Below, in pieces: positions 24,587-33,874 of a DNA stretch of 64,000 nt. Location: assembly GCA_030834905.1 (NCBI GenBank), contig JAUQWZ010000052.1, forward strand, positions 62,001-126,000. Direction: 5' to 3'. The translations under genes were made by a program, and so were the position numbers. A model generated the notes under the pieces. The model was not told the DNA's origin. It saw nothing but the letters and a program-made list of their open reading frames with translations, and searched no databases. This DNA is from Aggregatilineales bacterium (GTDB taxonomy: Bacteria; Chloroflexota; Anaerolineae; Aggregatilineales; Phototrophicaceae). Within the stretch, counting starts at the first letter, position 1. Every line of letters starts with the position of its first letter.

Positions 24587-26803
24587 ATGACCACTGAAGT
24601 AACCAATGCCGAAAAAATTCGCCTTCTCCCCTGGAATATCGCTTTTAGCGTCGGCAACAACGTGTTCGTGCAGTTCATCTATTTTGGACCCGCCTTCGTC
24701 CTGTTCCTGAGCGCGCTCTCGCTCAGCAATACTCAGATCGGCTTCCTGCTGTCGCTGCTGCCGTTTTTTGGCATCGTGGCGCTGCTGGTCGCCCCGTATG
24801 TCGCGCGTATTGGCTACAAACGCACCTATATCGTCACCTTCACCATGCGCAACATCATCACCATGGGCTTGCTGCTGGTGCCCTCGGTCATGGCGGAATG
24901 GGGCGCTGACGCCGCCATTACCCTGGTGACCGTCGTCATTATGGGCTTCGCTCTGTTCCGGGCAGTGGGCGATACCGCCCTCATCCCCTGGATACAGGAA
25001 TACATCCCCAATTCCATTCGCGGTAAGCATAATGCCACCAACGACATGGTCGTGCGCGTCTCCAGCATCATCTCGGTTGCCATCGCCGGCTATATCCTGG
25101 GGCTGTCGTCGGGGCTGGATCGCTTCATGGTGCTGTTCGCCATCGGCATCGCGTTTGAGTTCTTCGCTTCCTGGTCGGTTTCTCACCTGCCGGGCGGGCA
25201 TCCGGTGGCGGCAAAGACGACCTCGTACCGGGGGCTGCTCCACGCGGTGCGCGATAAAAACTTCGTCACCTATCTCGGCGGGCTGGGCTTGGTGACGGTT
25301 GCCAGCGCGCCGCTGGCGTTTCTGCCCATCTTTATGCAGGACTACATTGGATTGAGCGACAGTCAAATCGTCTGGCTGCAATTTGGCTCCATCATCGGCG
25401 GCTTTTCCGCCACTTATCTGCTCGGCTGGGCGTCAGATCGCTATGGCAGCAAGCCGGTGCTGCTGACCGGGCTGTACATCAAAGCGCTGCTGCCGCTGGG
25501 CTGGTTGCTCATGCCGCGCCATTCCGACCTGAGTCTCGCCATCGCGCTGGGCATCTGGATGATCTGGGGCATTGCCGAAATCGCCTGGGGCATCGGTTCA
25601 GGACGACTGCTGTATGTCAAGGTGGTGCCGGTCGAACGAAAGACCGAGTATATGGCGGTCTTTTACGCCGCTGCTGGCATCATTGGCGGCGTGAGCCAGA
25701 TCACCAGCGGCTCGATCCTCGACGCCTTCGAGAACATATCCGGCACTTTCCTGATCTTCCAGCTTGATCCATTCACGCCGCTGTTTGTCGCCGGAATTGT
25801 GCTCAACGTCATCGCCATCATCCTGTTCAGCCGGGTACAGGCGGACAGCAGCGTCAGCGTGGGCGAATTCGCCGGTATGTTCATTCACGGTAATCCGGTG
25901 CTGGCGCTGCAATCGCTGTTCCGCTACCACCGTTCGACCGACGAACGCGCGACGGTTGCCGTCACCGAACGCATGGGGCTGACGAAAAGCCTGCTGACGG
26001 TCGATGAATTGATGGAAGCGCTGCGCGATCCGCGCTTCAACGTGCGCTTTGAAGCCATCATCTCGATTGCGCGAATGGGGGCAGAACCGCGACTCGTCGA
26101 TGCGCTGTGCGGTATTCTTGACGGCACCGAACTGTCTCTGAGCGTCATTTCTGCCTGGGCGCTGGGGCGCATGGGCGACCAGCGGGCAGTGCCGACTCTT
26201 CGCAGCGGCTTGAACTCTCAGTACCGGTCGATTCAGGCACACTGCGCGCGCTCGCTGGGCACGTTAGGCGATGTGGAAGTGATTCCGGTGCTGCTGGAAC
26301 GGCTGCCCGCCGAAACCGACAAAGGCTTGCGGATCGCCTACGCTTCGACGCTGGGCAATCTCCGCGTCCGCGAAGCTATCGACCTGCTGCTTAACGTGCT
26401 GGAGACGACCGAAAACGATGGCGCGCGCATGGAACTGGCGCTTGCCGTTGCCCGCGTGATCGATGGCGAACCTTATTTCATCAAGCTGCTGCGCAACATT
26501 CGCCAGGACCCCGGCACAACCGTCGCGCAGGAGCTGGCGTCGTGGCGGCGCAGGCTGGGCAGGAATATCGACCCGGAATTGAAGCAGTCAATTGAGAACT
26601 GCGCCAACAGCTTCGCCCGCGATCAGATCGATCAGGGCGCGACAGCCCTTGCCCCGATCATCCGCCAGCTTCCGCCCAACGAGAACGATGTGGTGATCGC
26701 CAGAGTGCTGGACGCCTGCGCCGACAAGCTCGAAGCGGCGGGGGCTGAACGGCTGGAGTATCTGCTGCTCGCCCTGTTCATCCTTCAGGTGACGGCGCGG
26801 TAG
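24587..26803 (+). CDS. MFS transporter fused to HEAT repeats
   Basis: 738 residues. The first about 420 residues have the twelve hydrophobic segments of a major facilitator transporter, with the loop 2-3 variant VAPYVARIGYKRTYI and the central repeat LLGWASDRYGSKPVLL. From about residue 455 the protein is soluble and made of helical repeats of about 31 residues (VDELMEALRDPRFNVRFEAI..., LVDALCGILDGTELSLSVISAWALGRMGD, AVPTLRSGLNSQYRSIQAHCARSLGTLGD, VIPVLLERLP..., AIDLLLNVLE...), i.e. HEAT/PBS-lyase type. The cytoplasmic repeats may bind a partner or regulate transport. The substrate is unknown. ATG 24587 follows AGGA at 24571; ATG 24575 is the alternative. Confidence 0.88.
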   Translation: MTTEVTNAEKIRLLPWNIAFSVGNNVFVQFIYFGPAFVLFLSALSLSNTQIGFLLSLLPFFGIVALLVAPYVARIGYKRTYIVTFTMRNIITMGLLLVPSVMAEWGADAAITLVTVVIMGFALFRAVGDTALIPWIQEYIPNSIRGKHNATNDMVVRVSSIISVAIAGYILGLSSGLDRFMVLFAIGIAFEFFASWSVSHLPGGHPVAAKTTSYRGLLHAVRDKNFVTYLGGLGLVTVASAPLAFLPIFMQDYIGLSDSQIVWLQFGSIIGGFSATYLLGWASDRYGSKPVLLTGLYIKALLPLGWLLMPRHSDLSLAIALGIWMIWGIAEIAWGIGSGRLLYVKVVPVERKTEYMAVFYAAAGIIGGVSQITSGSILDAFENISGTFLIFQLDPFTPLFVAGIVLNVIAIILFSRVQADSSVSVGEFAGMFIHGNPVLALQSLFRYHRSTDERATVAVTERMGLTKSLLTVDELMEALRDPRFNVRFEAIISIARMGAEPRLVDALCGILDGTELSLSVISAWALGRMGDQRAVPTLRSGLNSQYRSIQAHCARSLGTLGDVEVIPVLLERLPAETDKGLRIAYASTLGNLRVREAIDLLLNVLETTENDGARMELALAVARVIDGEPYFIKLLRNIRQDPGTTVAQELASWRRRLGRNIDPELKQSIENCANSFARDQIDQGATALAPIIRQLPPNENDVVIARVLDACADKLEAAGAERLEYLLLALFILQVTAR

Positions 26804-26886
26804 CGTCCCCGCGCTCGATACTCACCCAAATTTAATTAAATATGTTATAAAATGGAACGACTGAAGGCGTGTCGCTGGAGTCGTCC

Positions 26887-27660
26887 ATGAGCCACAAAAC
26901 ACCGCTTGTCCTGGCTGCTGCTATTGTGCTGCTGGCGTGTGCCTGCACGCTGGATGGCAGCGGCGCGCCGACCCCAACCGTGACGCTGCTTGCCACCTTC
27001 CCGCCGCCTGCCGCGCCCATCGCCACCGAGCCGCCGCCGGTCACCGTGGTGGTAACCCAGGTCACCGAAGTGGCACAGATCGCCGTGACTCAGGTTGTCG
27101 CCGTGAACGCCGCCCCACCGGCAGTCATCACCACCACCTGCGCCCAGCCCACCGGCTGGCTGCCCTATACAGTGGTTGCGGGTGATACGCTCGGCGTGCT
27201 GGCGATTAGCACCTTCACGTCGGTGGCAGAGTTGGCGACCGCCAACTGCGTCACCAACCCCGATCTGATCTATGTTGGGCAAACGCTGTATATCCCGCGC
27301 GCGCCGGGCACGTTCCTGCCCACGCCGATAGCCGATGGCGAAAACCTGCCGACGATAGACAATATTCTGGTCGAGCCTGCGATTGTGATGACCGGTGTTT
27401 ATACCGTGACGCCAGGGCAGGTGACGGTGCGCGCGGGCAGCACCAGCGGCGCGGCGAGCGTGACGTTTTACACCGCGCCCACTGGCGTCGAATCAGCGCC
27501 CGTCGTCATCGGGACGGATACCAACCTCGCCGATGGCGCGACGGCGGTCTGGCAGGTCAGCGCCGCGCCGCAGCAGGCGAATGTCTGGGCGATTGCCACC
27601 GGCGCGAACGGCGAGCAGGTCACATCTGAGCCGATTCTCGTACAGTCCAACATGCCTTAG
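26887..27660 (+). CDS. LysM-domain lipoprotein
   Basis: 257 residues. Signal sequence ends LLAC (Cys18), marking a lipoprotein. A Thr/Pro/Val-rich linker follows, then a LysM domain at about 92-138 (YTVVAGDTLGVLAISTFTSVAELATANCVTNPDLIYVGQTLYIP) that binds peptidoglycan or other N-acetylglucosamine polymers. The last 100 residues (VTPGQVTVRAGSTSGAASVTFYTAPTG...) look like a beta-sandwich of unknown type. GGAG lies six bases before ATG 26887. It is placed between the MFS-HEAT gene and an MBL hydrolase, with no clear functional link. Confidence 0.88.
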   Translation: MSHKTPLVLAAAIVLLACACTLDGSGAPTPTVTLLATFPPPAAPIATEPPPVTVVVTQVTEVAQIAVTQVVAVNAAPPAVITTTCAQPTGWLPYTVVAGDTLGVLAISTFTSVAELATANCVTNPDLIYVGQTLYIPRAPGTFLPTPIADGENLPTIDNILVEPAIVMTGVYTVTPGQVTVRAGSTSGAASVTFYTAPTGVESAPVVIGTDTNLADGATAVWQVSAAPQQANVWAIATGANGEQVTSEPILVQSNMP

Positions 27661-27729
27661 TTTCGTCTGGCATAGCTGTTCTCGCGTCGCCGGTTCCATT
27701 TCGGTATACTGCGCGGCGGAGAGACAACG

Positions 27730-28722
27730 ATGCCAATACATGATCCCATTTTTGAAGCCGCCGAAGGTATTTATCAGGTTCGAATTCCGCTGCCGTTCGC
27801 GCTCAACATCGTCAACTGCTATCTGCTGCGCGACCGGGGCGGCTGGACGATTGTCGATACCGGCTTGAACCGCCCCGAATCACAGACAGTGTGGGCTGCC
27901 GCCTTTGATGCGCTCCGCATCAAACCGGCATCCATCCGCCGGATCGTGCTGACGCACATGCACCCCGATCACTATGGCTTGGCGGGCTGGCTTCAGCGCC
28001 AGTCTCCGCACTGCCCGCCGGTGGTGATGTCGCCGATTGAATGGAACGCCGCCCAGCGAACGTGGATCAACCGTGATGGGCTGGATGACCGGCTGTGGCA
28101 GCACCTGACCCGGTGCGGGCTGCCGTCCGATCTGATCGCCGCTGCCGTTGAGGTTGGGCGGAACATGACCATGATGACCGCGCCCCATCCGGAGCGCGTC
28201 GAAACGCTTGAGCCGGGCAGCAGCATCGAAATAGGCAGCCGCGTCTTCAGGACGATTCACGCGCCGGGGCACAGCGACGGGCAGCTTCTGTTGTACTGCG
28301 CCGACGATGGGCTGATGATCTCCGGCGACCATGTGCTGATGAAGATCACGCCCAATATCGGCGTCTGGCAGGATACCCCGCCGCAGCCGCTGCGCCAGTT
28401 CCTGGACTCGCTGCGCTTCCTGCGCCAATTGGATGTGTCGCTGGCGCTGCCGGGACACAAGACGGTCATCACCAACTGGGCGGGGCGCATAGACGAGCTG
28501 CTGGCGCATCATGACCAGCGTCTGGCGGCAGTGGCGGGCGCGGTTGGGGACGGCGCGACGGTCTACCAGGTCAGCCAGCAGATTTTTGACTACACCCGGC
28601 TTACCAACCACGAGATACGTTTCGCCATTGCCGAAACGCTGGCGCACCTGCTGCACCTGCAAGCGGAAGGGCGGCTGACGTGCGATGACGGCGACACCTG
28701 GCGTTTCGAGCCGGTGAGATGA
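27730..28722 (+). CDS. MBL-fold metallo-hydrolase with C-terminal winged region
   Basis: 330 residues. Metal-binding motif LTHMHPDHYGLAG (HxHxDH at about 76-81), then IHAPGHSDGQ, MISGDHVLM and LALPGHK provide the other His and Asp ligands. The last about 75 residues (GATVYQVSQQIFDYTRLTNHEIRFAIAETLAHLLHLQAEGRL) form the helical C-terminal domain seen in the LACTB2/RNase-Z-like and glyoxalase II-like relatives. It is likely a thioesterase or nuclease-type hydrolase; which is not decidable from sequence. GGAGAG precedes ATG 27730. Confidence 0.9.
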   Translation: MPIHDPIFEAAEGIYQVRIPLPFALNIVNCYLLRDRGGWTIVDTGLNRPESQTVWAAAFDALRIKPASIRRIVLTHMHPDHYGLAGWLQRQSPHCPPVVMSPIEWNAAQRTWINRDGLDDRLWQHLTRCGLPSDLIAAAVEVGRNMTMMTAPHPERVETLEPGSSIEIGSRVFRTIHAPGHSDGQLLLYCADDGLMISGDHVLMKITPNIGVWQDTPPQPLRQFLDSLRFLRQLDVSLALPGHKTVITNWAGRIDELLAHHDQRLAAVAGAVGDGATVYQVSQQIFDYTRLTNHEIRFAIAETLAHLLHLQAEGRLTCDDGDTWRFEPVR

Positions 28723-28813
28723 GGCGGATGCCGTTGGTCGGAAAATGGCAGCGCTGTTTTTTGCGATTCGCGGTATGATTTGAGAGAAGTTGAACGATGA
28801 AAGAAGGTTGAAA

Positions 28814-30640
28814 ATGGTACAGGCAGCCGAACAACAGACCGGCGCGGAAAATATCCTCTGGGATCTCTCGGTTTTTTACAGCAGCGTCGATGACCCCGCC
28901 CTCCAGCGCGACATGGAAGCGCTGGAACAGATGGCGGATACCTTCGCCAGCACCTATCGCGGGCGCGTGGCGCAATTGGACGCCGAAGAACTGGTCGAAG
29001 CGATGATCGAGCAGGAACGGATCTCCGATCTCAGCGGACGCATCGGGTCCTTCGCCTTCCTCAACTTCTCGACCAACACCACCGACCCGCAGCTTGGCGC
29101 GCTGGTGCAAAAGGTGCAGGAACACGGCTCGCGCCTTCAGCAGAAGCTGCTGTTCTTCGATCTCGAATGGAAGGCGGTGGACGATGACCGGGCGCAGAAG
29201 CTGCTGGCAGACCCCACCCTGAGCGCCTATCGTCACGTCCTCGAAAGCGAACTGCGCTACAAGCCCTATACCCTGAGCGAAATTGAAGAACAGCTTCTGG
29301 TCGAAAAGTCGGTCACCGGGCGCAGCGCCTGGTCGCGCTTCTTCACCCAGTTGACCAGCGCGCTGCGATTTGACTACGACGGGCAGAAGCTCAACCAGGC
29401 GCAGGTGCTCAACTACCTGTACGACACCAACCGCGATATCCGCCAGAAAGCCGCCGTTTCGGTGACCGAAGGGCTGCGCGCCCGCATCATGGAACTGACC
29501 TACGTCTTTAACGTGCTGGCAGCCGATAAAGCCAGCGACGACAAGCGGCGCGGCTACCCCACCTGGATTTCGGCGCGCAATCTATCCAACAAAGCGCCGG
29601 ATGATGTCGTCAACGCGCTGATCGAAGCCGTGACTTCCAACTATGATATCGTCGCGCGGCACTATAACCTGAAGCGGGTGCTGCTGGGTTACGACGAACT
29701 ATACGATTATGACCGCTACGCGCCGCTGCCGATTGAAGCCGCCGACCGTGAGTTCTCGTGGGAACAGGCGCGCGAGATGGTGCTGGGCGCTTACAACGCC
29801 TTCAGCCCGCGCATGAGCGAAATCGCCAGTTGGTTCTTCAGCAATCAGTGGATTCACGCGGCGGTGCTGCCCAACAAGCGCGGCGGCGCGTTCAGCAGCC
29901 AGACGGTGCCGTCGGCGCATCCGTATATCATGGTCAATTTTCTCGGCAAATCGCGCGATGTGACCACCCTGGCGCACGAGCTTGGTCATGGTATTCACCA
30001 GTGGCTGTCGTCGCAGAACCAGACGCTGATGAACGCCTACACCCCACTGACGACGGCGGAGATGGCGTCGGTTTTTGGCGAGATGCTGGTCTTTACCGAC
30101 CTGATCGAAAAAGAACCCGATCCGGCGGTGCGGCTGTCGATGCTGGCAAGCAAGCTTGAAGACAGTTTCGCCACCGTCTTCCGCCAGATCGCCATGAACC
30201 GCTTTGAGGATGGGCTGCACACCGCCCGCCGCAGCGAAGGCGAATTGTCGCCGGATCGCATCAGCGAAATCTGGCTGGAGACGCAGCGGGCGATGTTCCA
30301 GGGCAGCGTCAACCTGCGCGACGATTACGGGCTGTGGTGGAGCTATATCGGGCATTTCATCGGCTCGCCCGGTTATGTCTATGCCTATGCTTTTGGCGAG
30401 CTGCTGGTGCTGGCGCTGTTCAACCTGTACCGCAAGCGCGGCGCGGAGTTCGTGCCCCAGTACATCGAAGTGCTGTCCTCTGGCGACAACGACTACCCCG
30501 ACAAAATTCTGGCGAAGGCGGGCGTTGACCTGAGCGACCCGGCATTCTGGAACGAAGGCATTGCGGCGCTGCGGGCGCTGGTAGAGCAGGAAGAACAGCT
30601 TGCCCGCGAGGTCTACCCTGAGAAGTTCGCCAGCCGATAA
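28814..30640 (+). CDS. M3-family oligoendopeptidase (PepF-like)
   Basis: 608 residues. The zinc site HELGH is at 388-392 in TTLAHELGHGIHQWLSSQ, and the third ligand is the Glu in TTAEMASVFGEM about 25 residues later. The C-terminal YVYAYAFGELLVLALFNLYRKRG with conserved Tyr residues closes the active-site channel. Family M3B enzymes degrade short peptides in the cytoplasm. ATG 28814 has AAGG six bases upstream; the frame could also open at TTG 28790. Converges on the gene at 30674, with a shared hairpin between them. Confidence 0.95.
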   Translation: MVQAAEQQTGAENILWDLSVFYSSVDDPALQRDMEALEQMADTFASTYRGRVAQLDAEELVEAMIEQERISDLSGRIGSFAFLNFSTNTTDPQLGALVQKVQEHGSRLQQKLLFFDLEWKAVDDDRAQKLLADPTLSAYRHVLESELRYKPYTLSEIEEQLLVEKSVTGRSAWSRFFTQLTSALRFDYDGQKLNQAQVLNYLYDTNRDIRQKAAVSVTEGLRARIMELTYVFNVLAADKASDDKRRGYPTWISARNLSNKAPDDVVNALIEAVTSNYDIVARHYNLKRVLLGYDELYDYDRYAPLPIEAADREFSWEQAREMVLGAYNAFSPRMSEIASWFFSNQWIHAAVLPNKRGGAFSSQTVPSAHPYIMVNFLGKSRDVTTLAHELGHGIHQWLSSQNQTLMNAYTPLTTAEMASVFGEMLVFTDLIEKEPDPAVRLSMLASKLEDSFATVFRQIAMNRFEDGLHTARRSEGELSPDRISEIWLETQRAMFQGSVNLRDDYGLWWSYIGHFIGSPGYVYAYAFGELLVLALFNLYRKRGAEFVPQYIEVLSSGDNDYPDKILAKAGVDLSDPAFWNEGIAALRALVEQEEQLAREVYPEKFASR

Positions 30641-30650
30641 GCAGAACCAC

Positions 30651-30686
30651 GCGGCAGGGGGCGAGGTTTTTCTCTACCCCTGCCGC
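30651..30686. terminator. Bidirectional terminator-like hairpin
   Basis: GCGGCAGGGG (30651-30660) pairs perfectly with CCCCTGCCGC (30677-30686) around a pyrimidine-rich loop containing TTTTTCTC. It sits between two convergent genes and includes the stop codon of the gene at 30674, so it probably ends transcription in both directions. Confidence 0.6.
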
Positions 30687-31318
30687 TTGCCCATTTCCTC
30701 GATTGTGAAATCGAGCGCCACCACGTAGGACTGATCGAGCAGCAGCGCCTTGAGCAGGCGTGAGCGCCCGTGTTCGTCCAGCGTCTCAAACCCCGCTTGT
30801 TCGCTCTGGCTGGCTTTGATGTGGTGGTGTGCCAGCACCCGCGCCATCCGTTCCGCCAGCGGCTTGGGCATCGTGCCCAGCAGCCCATAGCCGGATGCCA
30901 GCAGCGCCACCAGCGGCTGGCTGCGGTTCAGGTCGTCCTGCATGTCGATCAGGTTGCGCCAGGGTCCGAAGGTGCTGACATAAGCCTGCGAAATATCCAG
31001 CACCAGCTCGTGAATATCCTGCGGCTTGCCGTCGAAGTGAACGGCGGTGATTGGCGTGTTGTGGTGATACAGCAGCGGGTGGTCGTCGCTGATCGCCAGG
31101 CTGCCAAACACGCCAACGGTGAGGCGGTGCTCGCGCACGCCCAGCGCCCGGATGATGTAGTTACCAGTCGGGCGCAGTCCTTCAACCTCCGGATCGTAGC
31201 GGGCAGTTTCGACGATCAACTGCACTTCGTTGGGCGCGCCGCCCATCTGGGCGACCAGCAGGACGCCGTAATCGGAATCGCCCTGAAGCTGGCTTAGGAG
31301 TTGGTCACGTTTTGGCAT
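30674..31318 (-). CDS. Uncharacterised protein downstream of lysA
   Basis: 214 residues, no signal or membrane segment and no family recognised. Visible features are a beta-rich N-terminal half (GVLLVAQMGGAPNEVQLIVETARYD, NYIIRALGVREHRLTVGVFGSLA, HPLLYHHNTPITAVHFDG) and a helical C-terminal half (LLGTMPKPLAERMARVLAHHHIKASQ). Six bases separate it from the lysA stop codon, so it is surely co-transcribed with lysA and a role linked to lysine or cell-wall precursor supply is possible but unsupported. Ends inside the hairpin at 30651-30686. Confidence 0.8.
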   Translation of the reverse strand: MPKRDQLLSQLQGDSDYGVLLVAQMGGAPNEVQLIVETARYDPEVEGLRPTGNYIIRALGVREHRLTVGVFGSLAISDDHPLLYHHNTPITAVHFDGKPQDIHELVLDISQAYVSTFGPWRNLIDMQDDLNRSQPLVALLASGYGLLGTMPKPLAERMARVLAHHHIKASQSEQAGFETLDEHGRSRLLKALLLDQSYVVALDFTIEEMGKRQG

Positions 31319-31324
31319 CGGCGG

Positions 31325-32620
31325 TCACTTTCTGCGGGTGGATACAGGATCAGGCTTCTGGCTGCCTGGGTAGAGGTCTGGCTCAAAATCGAGCGTGGCG
31401 AAATAGTCGTCCAGCGTCTCGGCGCGGCGGATGCGGCTGACCGAGCCATCGGCGGACAGCAGCAGTTCCTGCGGGCGCAGCCTGCCGTTATAGTTGAAGC
31501 CCATGGCGTGCCCATGAGCGCCGGTGTCGTGGATGATCAGCAGGTCGCCGGGTTCAGCCCGCGCCAGCCGCCGCTGGACGGCGAATTTGTCGTTGTTCTC
31601 GCACAGCGAACCTACCACATCGACCACTTCTTCAGATTCACCCGCCGCCTTGTTGAGCACGTCGATATGATGATACGCGCCGTACATGCCGGGACGCATC
31701 AGCGCCGACATGCTGGCATCGACGCCGACATACGTCCGGTAGGTCTGCTTGCGATTGATGACCCGCGTCACCAGCACCCCATGCGCGCCGGTCATGTAGC
31801 GCCCGCTTTCCATGAACAGCTTCGGCGCGTAACCATGCTGCGCTTTGAACTGTCCGAACAGTTGGCTGATCTCGCGTCCCAGCGCTGCCAGGTCAAGCGG
31901 CGCGTCGTCGGGATGATAGGGGATGCCCAACCCGCCGCCGGTGTTGATGAACTCAAAGCTGATATTCAGTTCCCGCGAAAGCCATGCCACCAGTTCCAGC
32001 AGCATGGCGGCTGTCTGCGCCATCGAGGCATAGCTGCGCTCGTTGGAGACGATCATCGTGTGCAGCCCGAAGCGCCGCGCCCCCATATCGCGCGCGCGGC
32101 GGTAGGCGTCCGCCACCTGTTCGTGGCTGATACCAAATTTGGCTTCCACCGGACTGCCGATGATGGCGTTGCCGGTACGCCTTTCGCCCGGGTTATAGCG
32201 AAAGCAGATCAGATCGGGCACGCGCGGCAGCCTATCGAGCAGGCTGATAGCGTCCAGGTTGACGATACAGCCGCCATCTGCCAGCGCCACCTCGAATTCT
32301 CCCGCCGTGGTGTTGTTTGAAGTGAACATGATCGCTTCGCCCGACGCGCCCACCTGACGGCTGAGGATCAGTTCGGGGATCGAACTGCAATCAAAGCCAA
32401 AGCCCATCTCGCTCATGAGGCTGAGGATGTGCGGGTTGGGCAGCGCCTTGACGGCGAAATACTCGCGAAAGCTGTCCACGTCCGCGAAGGCGCGCGTCAG
32501 CGCTCGCCCGGTCTGGCGGATGCCAGCCTCGTCGTAAATGTGAAATGGCGTCCCAAAGTTCCCGGCGAGCGCTTCCAGCGATGGAAACAGCCGCCCCCGA
32601 AATGAGTCAGACATGGGCAT
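31325..32620 (-). CDS. lysA: Diaminopimelate decarboxylase (fold-type III PLP enzyme)
   Basis: 431 residues. PLP-binding Lys58 lies in YFAVKALPNP, the phosphate loop is FINTGGGLGIPY, the ESGRYMTG block replaces the more common EPGR, and GSLCENND supplies the active-site Cys/Asp from the partner subunit. It removes CO2 from meso-diaminopimelate to give L-lysine. The ESGR form and RPGMYGAYHHI segment occur in the LysA branch of several non-proteobacterial groups; a related decarboxylase such as carboxynorspermidine decarboxylase is less likely. The start is one of two close ATGs (32620 or 32614) with no strong ribosome binding site. Confidence 0.85.
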   Translation of the reverse strand: MPMSDSFRGRLFPSLEALAGNFGTPFHIYDEAGIRQTGRALTRAFADVDSFREYFAVKALPNPHILSLMSEMGFGFDCSSIPELILSRQVGASGEAIMFTSNNTTAGEFEVALADGGCIVNLDAISLLDRLPRVPDLICFRYNPGERRTGNAIIGSPVEAKFGISHEQVADAYRRARDMGARRFGLHTMIVSNERSYASMAQTAAMLLELVAWLSRELNISFEFINTGGGLGIPYHPDDAPLDLAALGREISQLFGQFKAQHGYAPKLFMESGRYMTGAHGVLVTRVINRKQTYRTYVGVDASMSALMRPGMYGAYHHIDVLNKAAGESEEVVDVVGSLCENNDKFAVQRRLARAEPGDLLIIHDTGAHGHAMGFNYNGRLRPQELLLSADGSVSRIRRAETLDDYFATLDFEPDLYPGSQKPDPVSTRRK

Positions 32621-32643
32621 AGGATTCAGTTACTCGCTCAGAA

Positions 32644-32742
32644 AGCCCTCACCCCAAATCCCTCTCTCTTAGGGAGAGGGACTGATCTCCCCTTCTCCCA
32701 AACATCCAAAGGATGCAGGAAAATGGGCAGGGGATGAGGGGC
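32644..32742. repeat. MITE-like inverted repeat upstream of lysA
   Basis: AGCCCTCACCCC at 32645 and GGGGATGAGGGGCT at 32729-32742 are imperfect inverted ends; inside are a CTCTCTCTTAGGGAGAGGG hairpin and a CTCCCCTTCTCC tract. Repeats of this wording (CCCTCACCCC...GGGAGAGGG) are common between genes in Chloroflexota and cyanobacteria. It separates lysA from the phosphoesterase gene. Confidence 0.7.
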
Positions 32743-32759
32743 TAAAGTTCTATCTCGCT

Positions 32760-33554
32760 CTACATTGGCTTTTGCCGCAGCCTTTTGGCTGCCCATTCCG
32801 CATGTGGGTAGCCAACGGCGTGCAAGTCGGCAATCGCTGCGTCCACGTCATACGGGACGGCGCGCAGATCAATCGTCACCTCGCCGTTTTCAAAGGTGAA
32901 CAGCCCCCACTGCGCTTTGCCCGGCATGTCAAACGACATGCCGACGCTGCCAACGTTGATCACCCGCCAGCCGACGCGATCCAGCTGGCGATCCATCTGC
33001 CGGTGAATGTGCCCGCCGATGCCGAGCCTGCCCTCACGATCCAGCAGCATATCGGCGGCTTCTTCGTCGTCGGTTTCCGGTGTCAGAAATCCCTCGTCGC
33101 TGCCCGGCGTGCCGTGATACCCGATCACATAGCCATAGCCGTCGGTGCGGAGGTCACACTCGCCCGCCAGCTTGCTCAGATATTCGTAATCCTCAAAGGT
33201 GAGCTGTTCCGTGCCCCACAACATCGCTTCGTGCCGGGGGCGCAGCCCGCGAACCAGGCTGCGGAAGGCTTCGGCGTTTTCGGCAGGCTTGTTATGGGGT
33301 CGGTCACCCGTGACCAGATAGCGGTCGGTGTTGCCGCTGAGGGCGCGAACCGTCCCTTTGGTCGCCTCATTCGCTTCGGCGGCGTCCACCAGCGCTTTTA
33401 CCCGTCGAATCGATTCCGCCGGGCGCGACCCAAAGGCTGCCAGATCGCCCAGCACCCAGATGTGATCAGCGCGACCAAGCGCTTCATAATCCGCCAGCGC
33501 CGCCTCGAATGCTGTCAGGTTGCCGTGAATATCGGAGAATACTGCCAGACGCAT
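32760..33554 (-). CDS. Calcineurin-type metallophosphoesterase
   Basis: 264 residues starting MRLAVFSDIHGNLTAFEAAL, with the metal ligands of motif I (DIH, Asp8 and His10), GDLAAFG (motif II), SGNTDRY (motif III GN-D variant), GYHGTPG and a final GGHIHRQMDR (GHxH). This is the YfcE/ApaH-like family of small phosphodiesterases or phosphatases; the substrate is unknown. AAGGAG lies five bases before ATG 33554, so the longer open frame upstream is not used. The gene follows lysA's promoter region in the same direction. Confidence 0.9.
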   Translation of the reverse strand: MRLAVFSDIHGNLTAFEAALADYEALGRADHIWVLGDLAAFGSRPAESIRRVKALVDAAEANEATKGTVRALSGNTDRYLVTGDRPHNKPAENAEAFRSLVRGLRPRHEAMLWGTEQLTFEDYEYLSKLAGECDLRTDGYGYVIGYHGTPGSDEGFLTPETDDEEAADMLLDREGRLGIGGHIHRQMDRQLDRVGWRVINVGSVGMSFDMPGKAQWGLFTFENGEVTIDLRAVPYDVDAAIADLHAVGYPHAEWAAKRLRQKPM

Positions 33555-33818
33555 GGTGTCTCCTTGACTGCTGAGGAAAAACCCGCCTGATAGTACCGCA
33601 TTTTGGAGAGACAACGCGAAATTCGCATAGCAGAGGGCGGACAAACGGTGGGGGTTACACCGCCAGACAGTCATGACGATGCACAATTAAATGCGGGAAA
33701 TGTAGGGACACGACATTGTCGTGTCCGCTGTATGGTGCCGTTTCGGACACCCTATATGGTGTCCCTACGCAAAACCTGGTTTATTTTGTGAATCTGCCTG
33801 ATTATCCGGCGTGGCAGC
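33555..33818. repeat. Intergenic region with GGACAC-type double palindrome
   Basis: The 320-base gap upstream of the phosphoesterase contains a repeat copy: AACCCGCCTGATA at 33583, a palindrome with arms GGACACGA/TCGTGTCC at 33706-33726, a second with arms GGACACC/GGTGTCC at 33745-33764, and TTTTGTGAATCTGCCTGAT at the far end. GCGAAATTCGC at 33618 is a small extra hairpin. No gene is visible here. Confidence 0.8.
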
Positions 33819-33840
33819 AAAAGAGGCACATCACTGTGCC
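33819..33840 (-). terminator. Terminator of the small membrane protein operon
   Basis: On the reverse strand GGCACA-GTGA-TGTGCC is followed by TCTTTT, about 35 bases past the stop codon at 33875. Confidence 0.6.
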
Positions 33841-33874
33841 CCTTCTGTTTCTCTGGTACGAACCGGCTGAGCTT

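Noticed and set aside
27880..28662. A 260-codon reverse frame opposite the MBL hydrolase
   Set aside because: The plus-strand gene has the full metal-binding motif set; the reverse frame is a shadow.
33691..33770. Possible CRISPR array from repeated GGACAC palindromes
   Set aside because: Spacing between copies is irregular, there are no unique spacers of constant length and no cas genes.
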